62,917 nt of DNA from an uncultured Ulvibacter sp. (GCA_913063405.1 CAJXZB010000019.1:1-62917), one strand, 5' to 3'; positions 36,576 to 47,042 are shown, counted from the first letter of the stretch. The notes: generated by a model not told the origin, from the letters alone. Made by a program: numbers and translations.

Positions 36576-37347
36576 CTTCCTCCAGTTTTAGCGTGAGTTC
36601 GATAAATTGCGTTACCGAAAGTTGCTCCGGACGCTGGCCAAAGATAGTATCTTCTTTTATCTTATCGGAAAGATTAAAAGATTTTAAGCTATTCCGTAAT
36701 GTTTTGCGTCTTTGTTGAAAGGCTGCTTTCACTACTTTGAAAAGCATCTTCTCGTTACAAGGAAGTGTAAAGTCTTTCTTTCTCTTTAACCGTAGTACTC
36801 CGCTATCTACTTTGGGAGGTGGATCAAAAACGGTTGGAGGAACGGTGAATAGATATTCAGCTTCGTAAAATGCCTGAGTAAGTACAGAAAGAATTCCGTA
36901 GGTCTTATTACCTTCTTTTGCACAAATACGCTGAGCTACTTCTTTCTGAAACATTCCAGAAAATTCGGGGACCTGTTCTTTATTTTCAATTGTTTTAAAT
37001 ACAATTTGCGTCGAAATATTGTACGGAAAGTTTCCTGTAATTGCGAAAGGTTTATCACCAAAAACATCGTATAAATCATATCTTAAAAAATCTCCTTCGA
37101 GAAGTTCTAAGTTTTTATTGAGAAAATGTGTTTCTAAATAAGAGATGGATTCTGTGTCTAAATCCATCGCAATCAAATCGATATCTTTTTCTACCAAGTA
37201 TTTGGTCAGCACCCCCATTCCTGGTCCAATCTCTAAGACATTTTTGTATCCCTCAAGTGTTAGTGTATCACTAATTTTCTTAGCGATACCTTCATCTTTT
37301 AAGAAATGTTGTCCTAAATATTTCTTTGCTTTTACTTGTTTGCTCAT
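36553..37347 (-). CDS. rsmA: 16S rRNA dimethyladenosine transferase
   Basis: This 264-residue SAM-dependent enzyme (KsgA) dimethylates two adjacent adenosines near the 3' end of 16S rRNA. It shows the start [11 protein letters not shown], the SAM motif [15 protein letters not shown] (about 38), the catalytic NFPYNIS motif (about 105) and [14 protein letters not shown]. It is the first gene of the run rsmA-mgtE-thioesterase-cupin-dehydrogenase. Confidence 0.96.
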   Translation of the reverse strand: MSKQVKAKKYLGQHFLKDEGIAKKISDTLTLEGYKNVLEIGPGMGVLTKYLVEKDIDLIAMDLDTESISYLETHFLNKNLELLEGDFLRYDLYDVFGDKPFAITGNFPYNISTQIVFKTIENKEQVPEFSGMFQKEVAQRICAKEGNKTYGILSVLTQAFYEAEYLFTVPPTVFDPPPKVDSGVLRLKRKKDFTLPCNEKMLFKVVKAAFQQRRKTLRNSLKSFNLSDKIKEDTIFGQRPEQLSVTQFIELTLKLEEDAISTNP

Positions 37348-37699
37348 CCAGTTTGGGTTAAAAATATGCGCTTTTGATAGATTAGGGTTAAAGATAGTGT
37401 CTTTGAGATTAACACGCTTTTGTTTTATGAAGAAGCTGTGACAATTTGATTTGAAGCTCGTTGAAGTATTCTCTTACATATTTAGGTGCCTGATTATTTG
37501 CTAATTAATGTTTAAAGTTTAGAGACGTAATATTTTTCGTTAACGATGATAAATATTCTTAGAGTAGGTTGTTGTTGACTTGAAGAGCAACATTGGGTTT
37601 TGGGTTAAAACAGAAAGGATGTGAGTTACAATTATTGCGCAATCTTGACTTTATAGTATACGTTTCAAAAACAACAAACTTAATCTTAGTATCCCCACA
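37348..37699. other. intergenic region between rsmA and the CAP pseudogene
   Basis: These 352 bases hold the upstream regions of two divergent genes. The only structure noticed is an imperfect palindrome at 37529-37557 (AATATTT ... CGTTAACG ... AAATATT). No convincing gene or TAnnTTTG element was seen; TACGTTTC at 37659-37666 is a near match. Confidence 0.5.
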
Positions 37700-38251
37700 A
37701 TGAAGAACCTATTAAAAAGGAGCGTCTTCCTCATGGCGTTCTTGCACCTAAATTTTGCGTGTTCAGAAGATAATTTACAAACTTCACAAGCCGAGGAAAA
37801 TCACAATCAGATAGATCTTACTCTTACCCAACAGACGGATTGGCAAATGGCAAATCAAATCTTGAATTTAATAAACCAACATAGATCTGCTATGGGTTTA
37901 ACCGTTGTTACAAGTGACGCTCAGTACGCGTCTGCTTATGCTGTTACCCATACAAAGTATAGGATTGATTTGAATGAAATCAATCATGATAATTTTAAGT
38001 GTTCGTTCCGCGGGACTTATTAATGAAGGAGCAACTTTCGTTGGCGAGAATGTAGCACAAGGATACAATACGGCAGAACAGGTTATGGCCGCTTGGATTA
38101 ATAGCCCCGGCATAAGCAAATAATTGAGGGAAACTATACGCATTGTGGCTTTGGAGTATTAAAAAAGGAAGCCGACATATATTTCTTCACCACACTATTT
38201 TATATAACTAGAAGGATGAAGAGCCTAGAAACGTCTAAAAAGGGCCTTTAA
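37700..38251 (+). pseudogene. CAP/SCP-domain lipoprotein, two frameshifts
   Basis: The gene begins with a lipoprotein signal (MAFLHLNFACSEDN). The CAP domain starts with QILNLINQHRSAMGLTVV and EINHDNF, then shifts frame near 37998 to continue VRSAGLINEGATFVGENVAQ and VMAAWINSPG. It shifts again near 38111 to continue HKQIIEGNYTHCGFGV and a short tail to the stop at 38251. All CAP-domain signatures are recovered only after both corrections. The last ~25 residues are unlike the family, so the 3' end may also be eroded. Confidence 0.85.
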
Positions 38252-39453
38252 TATTAATAGGATCTTTTGTTTTGTAATAAGAAATTTTCAATCAAAGTTA
38301 ACCTCTTGGTGGGATCTTTTGAGCAAAAAACCGTTGAGCGATAAAACCTACCATTTCAACAATTAAATGTAAGAAAATTCTTTTATTAAAGAGAGTGCCT
38401 CTATATTCGTAACTGTAATATGGTTTTTAATAGTACCGAATCTCCCTATTAAAACATTTATAATGATTAGATATTACAGTTTAGTTTTTGCAGTTATTTC
38501 AGCGCAACCATCTACGATTAATCTTGGAGATATAGCTTCTATTGAAAAGAATGCTTATTTGTTTGAAAAAGAGAACCCAGTTGCTTTAGGAGATAATGGA
38601 TTCAAGTTTGAATCTGTAACAACAGGGATTAATACAGCTTATTCAGATTATGGAATCGGTTTTTTTTAAGGAAAAGTTTATTACTTTTCAGCAAGGAAGA
38701 TAGGGGCATTTGCAAAGAAAGATCCTCGTACAAAAGAGCCATTTACCAAATTGTTTTGTTCAGATGTTATAAATGACTGGGATCTAGACTGGCCCTTACT
38801 ATATTCTTAACAAGAATGAAAATTTAGGGAGCCTTACATTTACTAAAGATGAGAAAACACTTTATTTTACAAGAAGTAAAAAGGGAGCATCGCATATCTT
38901 TCAGCTTTATAAGGCAGAAATGCATCAAATGAATCTGGGTAAATGGGCGAACATATCCCCTGTTTCATTTAATAACCCTGAATTTTAATTGAAAATCCGC
39001 ACTTAAGTGCAGATGGAAAGACATTATATTTTTCTTCCAATACGCCAGGAACAATTGGAGGGTTTGATATATTTCAAGTGGATATAAATGAGGATGGTAG
39101 TTTTAGTGAGGTGATTCCAGTCAAAGGAATTGTAAATACAGTTCATGACGAGAAATTCCCGCATCTTTCGCTTGATGGTAAGTTTTTGTTTTTTTCTTCA
39201 AAAGGGTACGAAAATGTAGGTGGTTTTGATGTTTTTAAAACGAGAAGAACTAAAAAAGGATATGTTACTATTGTCAATTTAGGAAATACAATTAATTCTG
39301 AAGAAGATGAAATAGCATTTATTCCTGCTACAGAGAAAATTGGATATATAACATCAAATCGCGAAGGTGGACAAGGGCGTTGTGATATCTACAAGATTAC
39401 CGAATATGTTAAGCCTCAACAAGTTTCTGGAATAGTGTTAGATTTTCAAACAA

Positions 39454-39462
39454 CCCCCCCCC
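39454..39462 (+). repeat. C9 homopolymer at a frameshift
   Basis: Nine consecutive C in AT-rich DNA mark the exact switch of reading frame inside the OmpA-family pseudogene. Slipped-strand mispairing is the likely cause. Confidence 0.8.
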
Positions 39463-39881
39463 GTTTCTAATGCATTGATTCGTTTAATTGATACCGATGG
39501 AACCGAAGTTGCCACCGCAAAAACAGATATCGATAGAGTTTATAATTTCCCAATCTCTTCTTTTGAACATTATACAGTTGTTTCTAAAAAAGATGGATTT
39601 TATCCAGGATCCTCCATATTTACTTCAGATAATATTACTTCTAATTATAACATAGATGTTACCCTTAAACTTAGACCAGCCGAAATTGTAATAAAAGAAG
39701 AAAAACGTATTATCAAAATTGATAATATTCAATTTGATTATAATAGTGACGCAATTAAGTCGATTTCAGAAATAACACTAAACAAAGTATATCAAACCCT
39801 AGTGGAAAATCCTGAAATAGAAGTTAGTTTAAACGCTCATAGCGATTCTCAAGGTAGTGATATATATAATCTTTCATTGTC

Positions 39882-39890
39882 AAAAAAAAA
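39882..39890 (+). repeat. A9 homopolymer at a frameshift
   Basis: Nine consecutive A mark the switch between LSLSKKK in one frame and KKRAAAASSYLILKG in the next, within the OmpA domain. Confidence 0.8.
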
Positions 39891-40176
39891 GAGCTGCTGC
39901 TGCCTCTTCTTATCTTATTTTGAAAGGAATTACGGAGCATCGACTTAAACCTCAAGGATTTGGAGAATCTGAACCTCTTATTACATGCGATCTATGTACG
40001 GAGGAAGAATATGAAACCAATCGAAGGATTGCGTTTATTATAATTGGAAATTAGCCAAAAGTAGAGAGAGGGGTTCATCTTGGATGATCCATAGGGCAAA
40101 TACATTCGTCGTTAATATAGCCAATTTCGAAAAGTGAATAAAAAAATAGCCTTCAACAAATTTTGAGGGGTCGAGG

Positions 40177-40500
40177 TTATTTAAATGAAACTGAAAACTC
40201 GTCGATGATCTCAAGTTCTGTTCTAAAAGCAAGAGATTTGTCGGCGAATCTTGAAAGGCCATCTCCTCTCAATTTTTCCGCATCAAATTTATAGTAGTTG
40301 TCAAGTTCTTCTCTAGATTTTGCACGATACTGAATGGCATATGTGATCCCTCCCTTTTCTTCTTCTACAAGAACTTTGGTTAGTTTGGCTTCGGTAAATC
40401 TACCTGTTGCAAGTACTTCTGGGATGTGGTTTTTTATCCATGTTAGCCATTCATTATGAATGCTTTCATCAACATTTACTGTTACATTGTAAATAATCAT
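40177..40500 (-). CDS. DUF4286 family protein
   Basis: This 107-residue soluble protein has the DUF4286 pattern: MIIYNVTVNVDESIHNEWL, then WIKNHIPEVLATG and GITYAIQYRAKSREELDNYY. The fold is probably a ferredoxin-like dimeric alpha-beta barrel; function unknown. It converges with the OmpA pseudogene. Confidence 0.85.
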   Translation of the reverse strand: MIIYNVTVNVDESIHNEWLTWIKNHIPEVLATGRFTEAKLTKVLVEEEKGGITYAIQYRAKSREELDNYYKFDAEKLRGDGLSRFADKSLAFRTELEIIDEFSVSFK

Positions 40501-40524
40501 GCTATGATTTTAGTTAATAGGGGG

Positions 40525-40935
40525 CTAACTATGATCTTCCAAAAACGTATCTATTTTAGACAGCGTCTCCTTGTATTTATTTAGCCTTGCTGCCAATTGA
40601 TAGCGATAAACCCCCAGTGAATTATTGAACTTTTTATTAAAATAGATCTCTGGGTCTTGTGTACTTCCTTGAATTAAATCCATATGCTCTACCATATACG
40701 GGTAATAAAAACGTAGGTAAGATTCGTTATTCATTTTATCAAATCCTTGGGTCCATTTGTAAAACTCATAAAGACTAATAGTGTCATCTTTTAATTCAAA
40801 ATCTTGTACCAATCTTATATCGCCAGATTCAATTAGTGAACTATACGCCTTGTTCTTAAAATAAGCTCCGCCCAAGTTAAGCATCTCCAGACTGTATTTA
40901 TTAATGCTATCTAATTTTTTTTCGCAATAATGTAT
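40525..40935 (-). pseudogene. C-terminal remnant of a DUF6090-like membrane protein
   Basis: The frame 40935-40525 encodes about 136 residues (YSLEMLNLGGAYFKNKAYSS, SGDIRLVQDFELKDDTI, LNKYKETLSKIDTFLED). They resemble the C-terminal half of DUF6090-type proteins, whose usual N-terminal transmembrane helix and first half are absent. A stop lies just upstream in frame, and the intact TPR gene begins its 3' end at 40945, so the 5' part is deleted. Family assignment is tentative. Confidence 0.5.
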
Positions 40936-40944
40936 TCATAACTA

Positions 40945-42726
40945 CTAATTTATTTCATCACCCCTTAGAAGTCGATATCTTTTTCGTGCATCCACAAAGT
41001 AGATGCTATCGGCAAACTCGAAAATAATTTGCTCATAATACTGTTTGGCTTTTTCGGTTTGACCAAGCTTGTTTTCATATAATTTGGCAAGGCGATAATA
41101 GGCATCATCGGCAAGAATATCTTCGCCATAAAACTCAATAAGTTTTAAGTAATTCGTCTCTGCTTTCGTATAGTCTTCGGTTTTTTCAAAGAGTTCACCT
41201 TGTTTTAGTAAGGCTTCATCTTCAATCTTTTCTCCTTTGTGATTTGTGATAATATCATCCAGAGCATCGATGGCTTTAGCATTTTTATTCTGAAAAGACA
41301 TCAAATCTGCTTTGGCATATTTCCGTAAGGCTGTCTGGGTAGAATCTTCGAGTGAGTTATCGCGAATCATTAAACTGAGTTCCATTGCATCGTTTGCAAT
41401 AAGTTGAGAAGCCGATTTTCGAAGCACATCTAATTGTATCTGCGCCCATTGAAAGTCTCCTTTAAAATAGCTCGTTTGAGCAACCTTGAACCGCGCTTCC
41501 TGTGCCAAAACATTGCTTTGTACCTTTTTCTGAATTTGTGAATAATAGATTAGCGCCTGATTAAATTTCTCATCGTTCACTAAAATATCTGCCAGTTCCA
41601 TTTTCACTCTTGCTTCTTGGTAAGAGGTAAGTTTTTCTTTTGCGAGTGTTTTTAGGTTAGCAATTGCTTCCCCTTTCTTATCCATTTGAAAGGCTAAGAA
41701 ATGGCTATAGTCAATCTGCAATAAATAGGTGGTTCTGCCACGCCCATAGGTTTCGAATAATTCTTCAAATTGTTTCTGAACCTTATCATAGTTTTCTTCT
41801 GAGGTCGTCTTTAAGGCGATTTTCATCAAATATTGATGCCCCTTTAGTTTCGACTCTGGGGTTGAAGAATTTTCGACAAGGAAATTCACAATAGGCACTG
41901 CATTTTTATAGTCTTCTTCGGCAATTGCTATTAAGGCCAAATCACCAATACCTCGCATATCCTCATCGGTACGTTTGTATATTGCTTTTTCTTGTGTAAA
42001 TGCCTTTTTATACTCTTTTTGCTGAATAAACAACCAGCTAAGGAGCTCGTTATATAAAATGTTCGGTTCCTTTTGTAGCTTCTGAAGCAATACTTTTTTT
42101 AATAAAATATTGGCCTCATTTGATGGGGTTTCAGTAATATAGAGACTAAAATTGCGCTGTGCGATTCCTTTTCCTGAAGGGTTTTTTTCAGTTAGATCAA
42201 CATAATTCAAAAACATCTCCTCAAGTCTTCCAAGTTCTCCATAAAGACGAGCGAGCTGTACATTGAAATCTAATACGGGGTTAAGCTCCATTGCTATTTC
42301 ATAGGCAGTTACAGCGTATTCCAATAAACTAAACCCTTGAAATGCCTTACCAACATTGAATACATAATTGGGGTGTTTTTTTATTGCCTCAATGGCTAAG
42401 TCATAGTTTTGAGTGGCTTCAATATCTTTATTTTGAAGAGAATAATTATAACCCAGATCAACATAAAATTGAGGCATTATTCTACTGGAGTTAAGCCGTT
42501 CTTTCAATAATCTTTCTGCCTCTTCAAAGTTTTCTAACTGTTGATTTGCTTCGACAAGGGATTTTAAATAATCTAAGCGGCCTGGGCTTTTACGAACCAA
42601 TTTATCGTAGATTGTAATTGCCTTTGCGTATTCCCCTTGGTCAAAGTAGTTTTTCGCCAAGAGATCACTCTGTGCAATTGCACAAGAACTAATTAGGAGT
42701 ACGAATAAAAGAGAAATACAGCGCAT
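40945..42726 (-). CDS. tetratricopeptide-repeat exported protein
   Basis: This 593-residue protein has a signal peptide (MRCISLLFVLLISSCAIAQ) and TPR units through its whole length, for example NYFDQGEYAKAITIYDKLV (about 27), NQALIYYSQIQKKV (about 395) and DYTKAETNYLKLIEFYG (about 520). Such proteins are periplasmic or outer-membrane scaffolds; a specific partner cannot be named. It stands alone between a gene remnant and serS. Confidence 0.83.
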   Translation of the reverse strand: MRCISLLFVLLISSCAIAQSDLLAKNYFDQGEYAKAITIYDKLVRKSPGRLDYLKSLVEANQQLENFEEAERLLKERLNSSRIMPQFYVDLGYNYSLQNKDIEATQNYDLAIEAIKKHPNYVFNVGKAFQGFSLLEYAVTAYEIAMELNPVLDFNVQLARLYGELGRLEEMFLNYVDLTEKNPSGKGIAQRNFSLYITETPSNEANILLKKVLLQKLQKEPNILYNELLSWLFIQQKEYKKAFTQEKAIYKRTDEDMRGIGDLALIAIAEEDYKNAVPIVNFLVENSSTPESKLKGHQYLMKIALKTTSEENYDKVQKQFEELFETYGRGRTTYLLQIDYSHFLAFQMDKKGEAIANLKTLAKEKLTSYQEARVKMELADILVNDEKFNQALIYYSQIQKKVQSNVLAQEARFKVAQTSYFKGDFQWAQIQLDVLRKSASQLIANDAMELSLMIRDNSLEDSTQTALRKYAKADLMSFQNKNAKAIDALDDIITNHKGEKIEDEALLKQGELFEKTEDYTKAETNYLKLIEFYGEDILADDAYYRLAKLYENKLGQTEKAKQYYEQIIFEFADSIYFVDARKRYRLLRGDEIN

Positions 42727-42806
42727 TAGGTAAAGATAGGGTTTTGATCTGGCTAATTATCCATCAAAAATAAAACCACAATGTAATTCTCGAGGTTTAA
42801 CAGCAA

Positions 42807-44078
42807 TTAATCAATTATATCGAATCCACAATAAGGCACTAAGACTTCTGGAATTTTGATTCCTTTAGGCGTCTGATAATTTTCCAAAATACCGGCTAAC
42901 ACTCTTGGTAAAGCTAAAGAACTCCCGTTAAGTGTATGGGCCAATCTATTTTTTCCGTCACTGTCTTTAAACCTAAGTTTTAACCTGTTTGTTTGAAAAG
43001 TCTCAAAGTTAGACACCGATGAAATCTCCAACCAACGATCCTGCGCTGTTGAAAACACTTCAAAATCGTAGGTTATGCTAGCAGTGAATCCTAAATCCCC
43101 ACCGCATAATCGAAGAATTCTGTAAGGCAATTTAAGTTCTCTTAAAATATTTTTCACGTGGTCGACCATTCCATCAAGTGCTTCATAACTCTTGTCTGGA
43201 TGTTCAATACGTACAATTTCAACCTTGTCGAATTGATGTAGTCTATTTAAGCCTCGAACGTGAGCCCCATAACTTCCTGCTTCTCTTCTAAAACAAGGAG
43301 TATATCCGGTACAAGTTATTGGCAAATCATTTTCATTAAGCAAATCTCCACGAAACATATTTGTTACTGGAACTTCGGCGGTTGGAATCAGGTACAGATC
43401 ATCTTCAGTTGCATGATACATTTGCCCCTCTTTATCTGGCAACTGCCCCGTGCCAAATCCAGAAGCTTCATTTACCAAATGCGGCACTTGATATTCTGTA
43501 TAACCTGCAGCGGTATTTTTGTCTAAGAAATAAGCTATCAGTGCGCGTTGTAGTCGAGCTCCTTTTCCTTTATATACAGGGAAACCGGCACCAGTAATTT
43601 TCACACCTAATTCGAAATCGATGATGTCATATTTTTTGGCCAATTCCCAGTGTGGTATTGAACCTTCTGCTAAAACAGGAATAGCTCCTTCACTAAATGT
43701 TTCTTCATTATCGTTTTCATCAGTTCCAGCTGGAACTAATTCATGAGGAATGTTAGGAATGGTATATAGTATTTGCTGAAGCTTTTCTGAAGCCTCATTA
43801 AGCTGTTCGTTTAATGCCTTTGAAGCTTCTTTTAACTGTCCCGTTTTTTCCTTTAAAATATTGGCTTTTTGCGTTTCACCATTCTTGAAAAGGATTCCAA
43901 TTTCTTTAGAAAATGTATTTGATTGCGCTAAGGTTTCATCAAGGTTGGCCTGCGTATTTCTTCGCAATTCATCTGCTTGAAGAACCTCTTCTAGCATTTG
44001 AGAAGCGTCCAAACCTCTTTTGGCCAAGGCGGCAATCATTTTCTCTTTGTGGTCTCGTATTTCAGCTACTTGTAACAT
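42807..44078 (-). CDS. serS: seryl-tRNA synthetase
   Basis: This 423-residue class IIa synthetase has an N-terminal coiled-coil arm (about 30-110) that binds the long variable arm of tRNA-Ser. Motif 2 is YTPCFRREAGSYG (about 262) and motif 3 is NGSSLALPRVLAGILENYQ (about 384). Length is normal. The ATG is preceded by a TAnnTTTG element. Confidence 0.97.
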   Translation of the reverse strand: MLQVAEIRDHKEKMIAALAKRGLDASQMLEEVLQADELRRNTQANLDETLAQSNTFSKEIGILFKNGETQKANILKEKTGQLKEASKALNEQLNEASEKLQQILYTIPNIPHELVPAGTDENDNEETFSEGAIPVLAEGSIPHWELAKKYDIIDFELGVKITGAGFPVYKGKGARLQRALIAYFLDKNTAAGYTEYQVPHLVNEASGFGTGQLPDKEGQMYHATEDDLYLIPTAEVPVTNMFRGDLLNENDLPITCTGYTPCFRREAGSYGAHVRGLNRLHQFDKVEIVRIEHPDKSYEALDGMVDHVKNILRELKLPYRILRLCGGDLGFTASITYDFEVFSTAQDRWLEISSVSNFETFQTNRLKLRFKDSDGKNRLAHTLNGSSLALPRVLAGILENYQTPKGIKIPEVLVPYCGFDIID

Positions 44079-44099
44079 GCTATTGAGTGTTTAAGCCTG

Positions 44100-44107
44100 C
44101 AAATTTA
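44100..44107 (-). promoter_or_regulatory. -7 promoter element of serS
   Basis: The minus strand reads TAAATTTG (TAnnTTTG), 22 bases upstream of the serS ATG. Confidence 0.5.
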
Positions 44108-44124
44108 CGGAAATAGACTTATTT

Positions 44125-45456
44125 TTAGTCAACCTTTTTATGATAATCGGCTGGAGAAGGTAAAATCCAGTCGTGGTGTTTAAAATGACACCATTTTTCT
44201 GAAGCGATATCTACATTGGGATCGATAAATTGGTGGAACTCGCCTCCATTTACTTTAATGCGTAAGTCCATAAAAACTCTAACATTCCGTCCTTCTATTA
44301 GTTCCTCTTTTTTAATCCGCTGAGCAAATTGCCAGATTAAATCCGGTTTTGTTTTAAAAGAGTAGCGTTGTTTACCAACAAGTAATTTGTTGACATCGTA
44401 CCTCGTTCGTTTCTCGGTTTTTTTATCTTCAATCCAAACCGTACCAGTACCTTGTTTTGATCGCAACATCATACGCCAACTTGTGCGATGACCTTCTTCG
44501 GTCCATAAGACATCATCTTTGAAAAACCAATGCCGAAGGGGCAACGCGAGTTGAAAAATAAAGTAAACAGAAAAAATGCCTATCCAAATATTTTTATTCT
44601 TCGGAAGAATAATCTCTCCCTTGGTATACAAAGTTTTTTTCTTAAGAAACCGTTTCTGAAGTGTTTCCGAAGAAAAGAAAAATAGGGCAAAGGCGATCGA
44701 CATATATGGGAAGATTCCGATTTGAAACACTGCCGAATTAAACAAATGAAAGAACACCGAAATACCAAAGATGAACGCACGTGTGCGCTTCCAAAGTAAC
44801 AAGGGTACAATCAGTAAATCAAACAAAACTCCAACATAAGTTATAACAGAATGCACCCAATCAAGCTGTAGAAAATCACCTATAAGCCAATAATCTTTTT
44901 TGCCTTTCATAAATAAGGCTGCCACAGAACCGTCCAACCAATCTGGATACCATTTCGCAACAGACGCATAGGTATACACCAATCCTATTTGTAAGATAAA
45001 TATAAGCAGACACCAGCGTGGCATGGAATGAGATCGTTGGTTGGGATTGTATTTAGCATCCAGCGAGAAATATCCATTGGCGGGTAATAAAGCCATAATC
45101 CAACAGAGTAACATCATTAAATAGTAATGATTATTATACGCGGTTTTTTGCATAAGATATACGGAAGTCCACATAAGTGCATAGGCGAACATGCTGAACC
45201 GGTACTTGTAACCCAGCATAACCATAAGCCCAAATATTCCCATGAGAACAAAATAGAAGTACATTCCACAACCTGGAAGCGGCTGCAAAAATTCGAAACC
45301 TATAAAATTGAAAGTAAAGTTTGGCTCTACCAAGGTTTTACGTACCCACCCTGTTGCTATCGCTCCAAATGCTTCTGCCGTAATTAATAGACCAAATACT
45401 GCTCGAAAAAGAACAAGACTCGCATTGTCTATATGTTTGAACAGAAACTTATTCAT
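44125..45456 (-). CDS. HTTM (vitamin-K-carboxylase-like) membrane protein
   Basis: This 443-residue integral membrane protein has at least six helices in residues 1-280 and a soluble C-terminal domain, as in the horizontally transferred transmembrane domain family related to gamma-glutamyl carboxylase. Family-type segments are MQKTAYNNHYYLMMLLCWIM and YTYASVAKWYPDWLDG. Whether it carboxylates anything in bacteria is unknown. It overlaps the end of ribF by 8 bases and is probably in a pth-ribF-HTTM operon. Confidence 0.83.
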   Translation of the reverse strand: MNKFLFKHIDNASLVLFRAVFGLLITAEAFGAIATGWVRKTLVEPNFTFNFIGFEFLQPLPGCGMYFYFVLMGIFGLMVMLGYKYRFSMFAYALMWTSVYLMQKTAYNNHYYLMMLLCWIMALLPANGYFSLDAKYNPNQRSHSMPRWCLLIFILQIGLVYTYASVAKWYPDWLDGSVAALFMKGKKDYWLIGDFLQLDWVHSVITYVGVLFDLLIVPLLLWKRTRAFIFGISVFFHLFNSAVFQIGIFPYMSIAFALFFFSSETLQKRFLKKKTLYTKGEIILPKNKNIWIGIFSVYFIFQLALPLRHWFFKDDVLWTEEGHRTSWRMMLRSKQGTGTVWIEDKKTEKRTRYDVNKLLVGKQRYSFKTKPDLIWQFAQRIKKEELIEGRNVRVFMDLRIKVNGGEFHQFIDPNVDIASEKWCHFKHHDWILPSPADYHKKVD

Positions 45457-46381
45457 AGGTTTTTAGAAATTCTCGGGCAAAGGCTTCATCGTTTTGAATG
45501 GCTTTTTTTAGGTCTTCCAATGAGGCGAAAGTTGCCTCATCTCTAATATGTGTAACAAATTCTAGTTGCAACTTCTGATCGTATAGATCTCCACTATAAT
45601 CCAAAAAGAAAGTTTCAATTGTTTTTTGGGTTCCCCCAACAGTGGGGTTGGTTCCTATACTCGTGCAGCCAAAAACGGTTTTGCTATCTAGTTTGGCTTT
45701 TACTATATAGACACCATTTTTAGGAATAAGTTTATAATTTTCTTCAAGGTTAAGATTGGCTGTTGGGTATTGAATGGTGCGTCCAATAGCCTTTCCCTTC
45801 ACAATTGTTCCAGAAAGCATAAAGGGATATCCTAAATAATCATTGGCGGTTGCAATGTCACCATGGTTAAGAGCTTTTCTTACTTTTGTAGAACTTATCG
45901 CTACATGGTCCAATTCTTGGGCGCTAATTTCTTCCACTTCGAAGCCATAGGTGTCACCAAATTCTTTTAGGTCTTCAATATTCGCATTTCGGTTACGGCC
46001 GAAACGATGATCATAGCCTATTACAATTTTTTTAATGTTGAGCTTGTTCACTAGAATGTCTCGTACAAACTCTAAGGCTGTCAATCTGGAAAAGGCAATT
46101 GTAAAAGGATGTACAATTAAATGATCTAGGCCAGTTTGTTCGATCAGTGCTTTACGCTCTTCAATGGTGTTAATTAGTTTAATATTGGAGTCCTTTTGCA
46201 ACACCATTCGTGGATGTGGAAAGAAAGTGAGTAGTACCGAATCTAAATCTTCTCTCCTAGCTGTATTTACAAGACGTTTTAAGATGGCTCGGTGTCCAAT
46301 ATGGACGCCGTCGAAGGTACCAATAGTAACGACCGAAGGTCGTTTGTTTTTATAATCCGCAGCTGAAGAATATTCGTTCAC
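45449..46381 (-). CDS. ribF: bifunctional riboflavin kinase / FAD synthetase
   Basis: This 310-residue enzyme makes FMN and then FAD from riboflavin. The N-terminal nucleotidyltransferase has TIGTFDGVHIGHRAI (about 20) and a C-terminal kinase domain with GKAIGRTIQYPTANL (about 190) and NGVYIVKAKL. The start appears to be GTG at 46381, one base after the pth stop, so the two are coupled. Confidence 0.95.
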   Translation of the reverse strand: MNEYSSAADYKNKRPSVVTIGTFDGVHIGHRAILKRLVNTARREDLDSVLLTFFPHPRMVLQKDSNIKLINTIEERKALIEQTGLDHLIVHPFTIAFSRLTALEFVRDILVNKLNIKKIVIGYDHRFGRNRNANIEDLKEFGDTYGFEVEEISAQELDHVAISSTKVRKALNHGDIATANDYLGYPFMLSGTIVKGKAIGRTIQYPTANLNLEENYKLIPKNGVYIVKAKLDSKTVFGCTSIGTNPTVGGTQKTIETFFLDYSGDLYDQKLQLEFVTHIRDEATFASLEDLKKAIQNDEAFAREFLKTYE

Positions 46382-46382
46382 G

Positions 46383-47018
46383 TTACTTTCCGTTATAAAT
46401 GTTCATAGTAATGTTGATTCCTGCTAGGCCAAAGGATTCTATAATCTTTTTACCCATTTCTAAACGCTCAGAAAGTGTTTTTTCTTCTTCAGGTGTCCAA
46501 TCCCCAAGTACATAATCCACCTGCCTGCCTTTAGAAAAGGCGTCACTTATTCCGAAGCGGAACCTATTATAGGTTGAGGTTTGCAATACATTTTGGATAT
46601 CTCTTAAGCCGTTGTGTCCCCCATCACTGCCTTTGGTTTTCACGCGAATACTACCGAAGGGTAAATTGAGATCATCGGTAATAACTAGCAAATTCTCACG
46701 AGGAACCTTCTCTTTTTCCAGCCAGTAGGAAACCGCTTTGCCGCTTAGATTCATATAGGTGCTTGGTTTAAGCAGGATAAAGGTTCTGCCTTTTACTTTG
46801 TGCGTTGTAATATCGCCAAGCTTTACGGTTTCCCAAGTAAGAGATTCTTTTTTGGCTAAAAAGTCCAGCATTTTAAACCCAATATTATGTCGTGTATTAT
46901 GATATTTAGGGCCAATATTGCCCAATCCTGCTATAAGAAATTTTTTCATGGGATCGCTTTGGGTAATTTGCCTTTGAGGTTTAGGAGAAAAAAATTTTCT
47001 GAAAAATGAAATGCACAT
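46383..47018 (-). CDS. pth: peptidyl-tRNA hydrolase
   Basis: This 211-residue enzyme releases peptidyl-tRNA. Core motifs are FLIAGLGNIGPKYHNTRHNI (His as catalytic base), LLKPSTYMNLSGKAV and DDLNLPFGSIRVKTKGSDG. The N-terminal extension of ~22 residues (MCISFFRKFFSPKPQRQITQ) before MKKFLIAG is like that of other flavobacterial Pth proteins, which is why ATG 47018 is chosen over both the longer frame at 47054 and the internal MKK. Confidence 0.93.
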   Translation of the reverse strand: MCISFFRKFFSPKPQRQITQSDPMKKFLIAGLGNIGPKYHNTRHNIGFKMLDFLAKKESLTWETVKLGDITTHKVKGRTFILLKPSTYMNLSGKAVSYWLEKEKVPRENLLVITDDLNLPFGSIRVKTKGSDGGHNGLRDIQNVLQTSTYNRFRFGISDAFSKGRQVDYVLGDWTPEEEKTLSERLEMGKKIIESFGLAGINITMNIYNGK

Positions 47019-47042
47019 ACATTTAGTAATCTTCAGTAAAAA

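Larger units (their letters stand above)
38463..40054 (+). pseudogene. OmpA-family surface protein with PD40 repeats, heavily disrupted
   Basis: Fragments of one gene lie in order: a signal-like start (MIRYYSLVFAVISAQ), PD40/WD40-like beta-propeller repeats (VYYFSARKIG, TLYFTRSKKGASHIF, PHLSADGKTLYFSS, FPHLSLDGKFLFFSS), a carboxypeptidase-regulatory-like domain (TEVATAKTDIDR) and an OmpA peptidoglycan-binding domain (IQFDYNSDAI ... LNAHSDSQGSD ... GFGESEP). Lesions are an in-frame TAA at 38667, shifts near 38785 and 38985, a shift at a C9 run (39454) and a shift at an A9 run (39882). The TPR region usual between signal and propeller is missing. Confidence 0.88.

Noticed and set aside
37529..37557. 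Imperfect palindrome as a specific operator
   Set aside because: It is AT-rich with an asymmetric centre, and no matching copy was noticed elsewhere; noted only as part of the intergenic description.
40945..42726. T9SS gliding/secretion component SprE/PorW
   Set aside because: It is a signal-peptide TPR protein, but shorter than SprE and without recognisable specific features.
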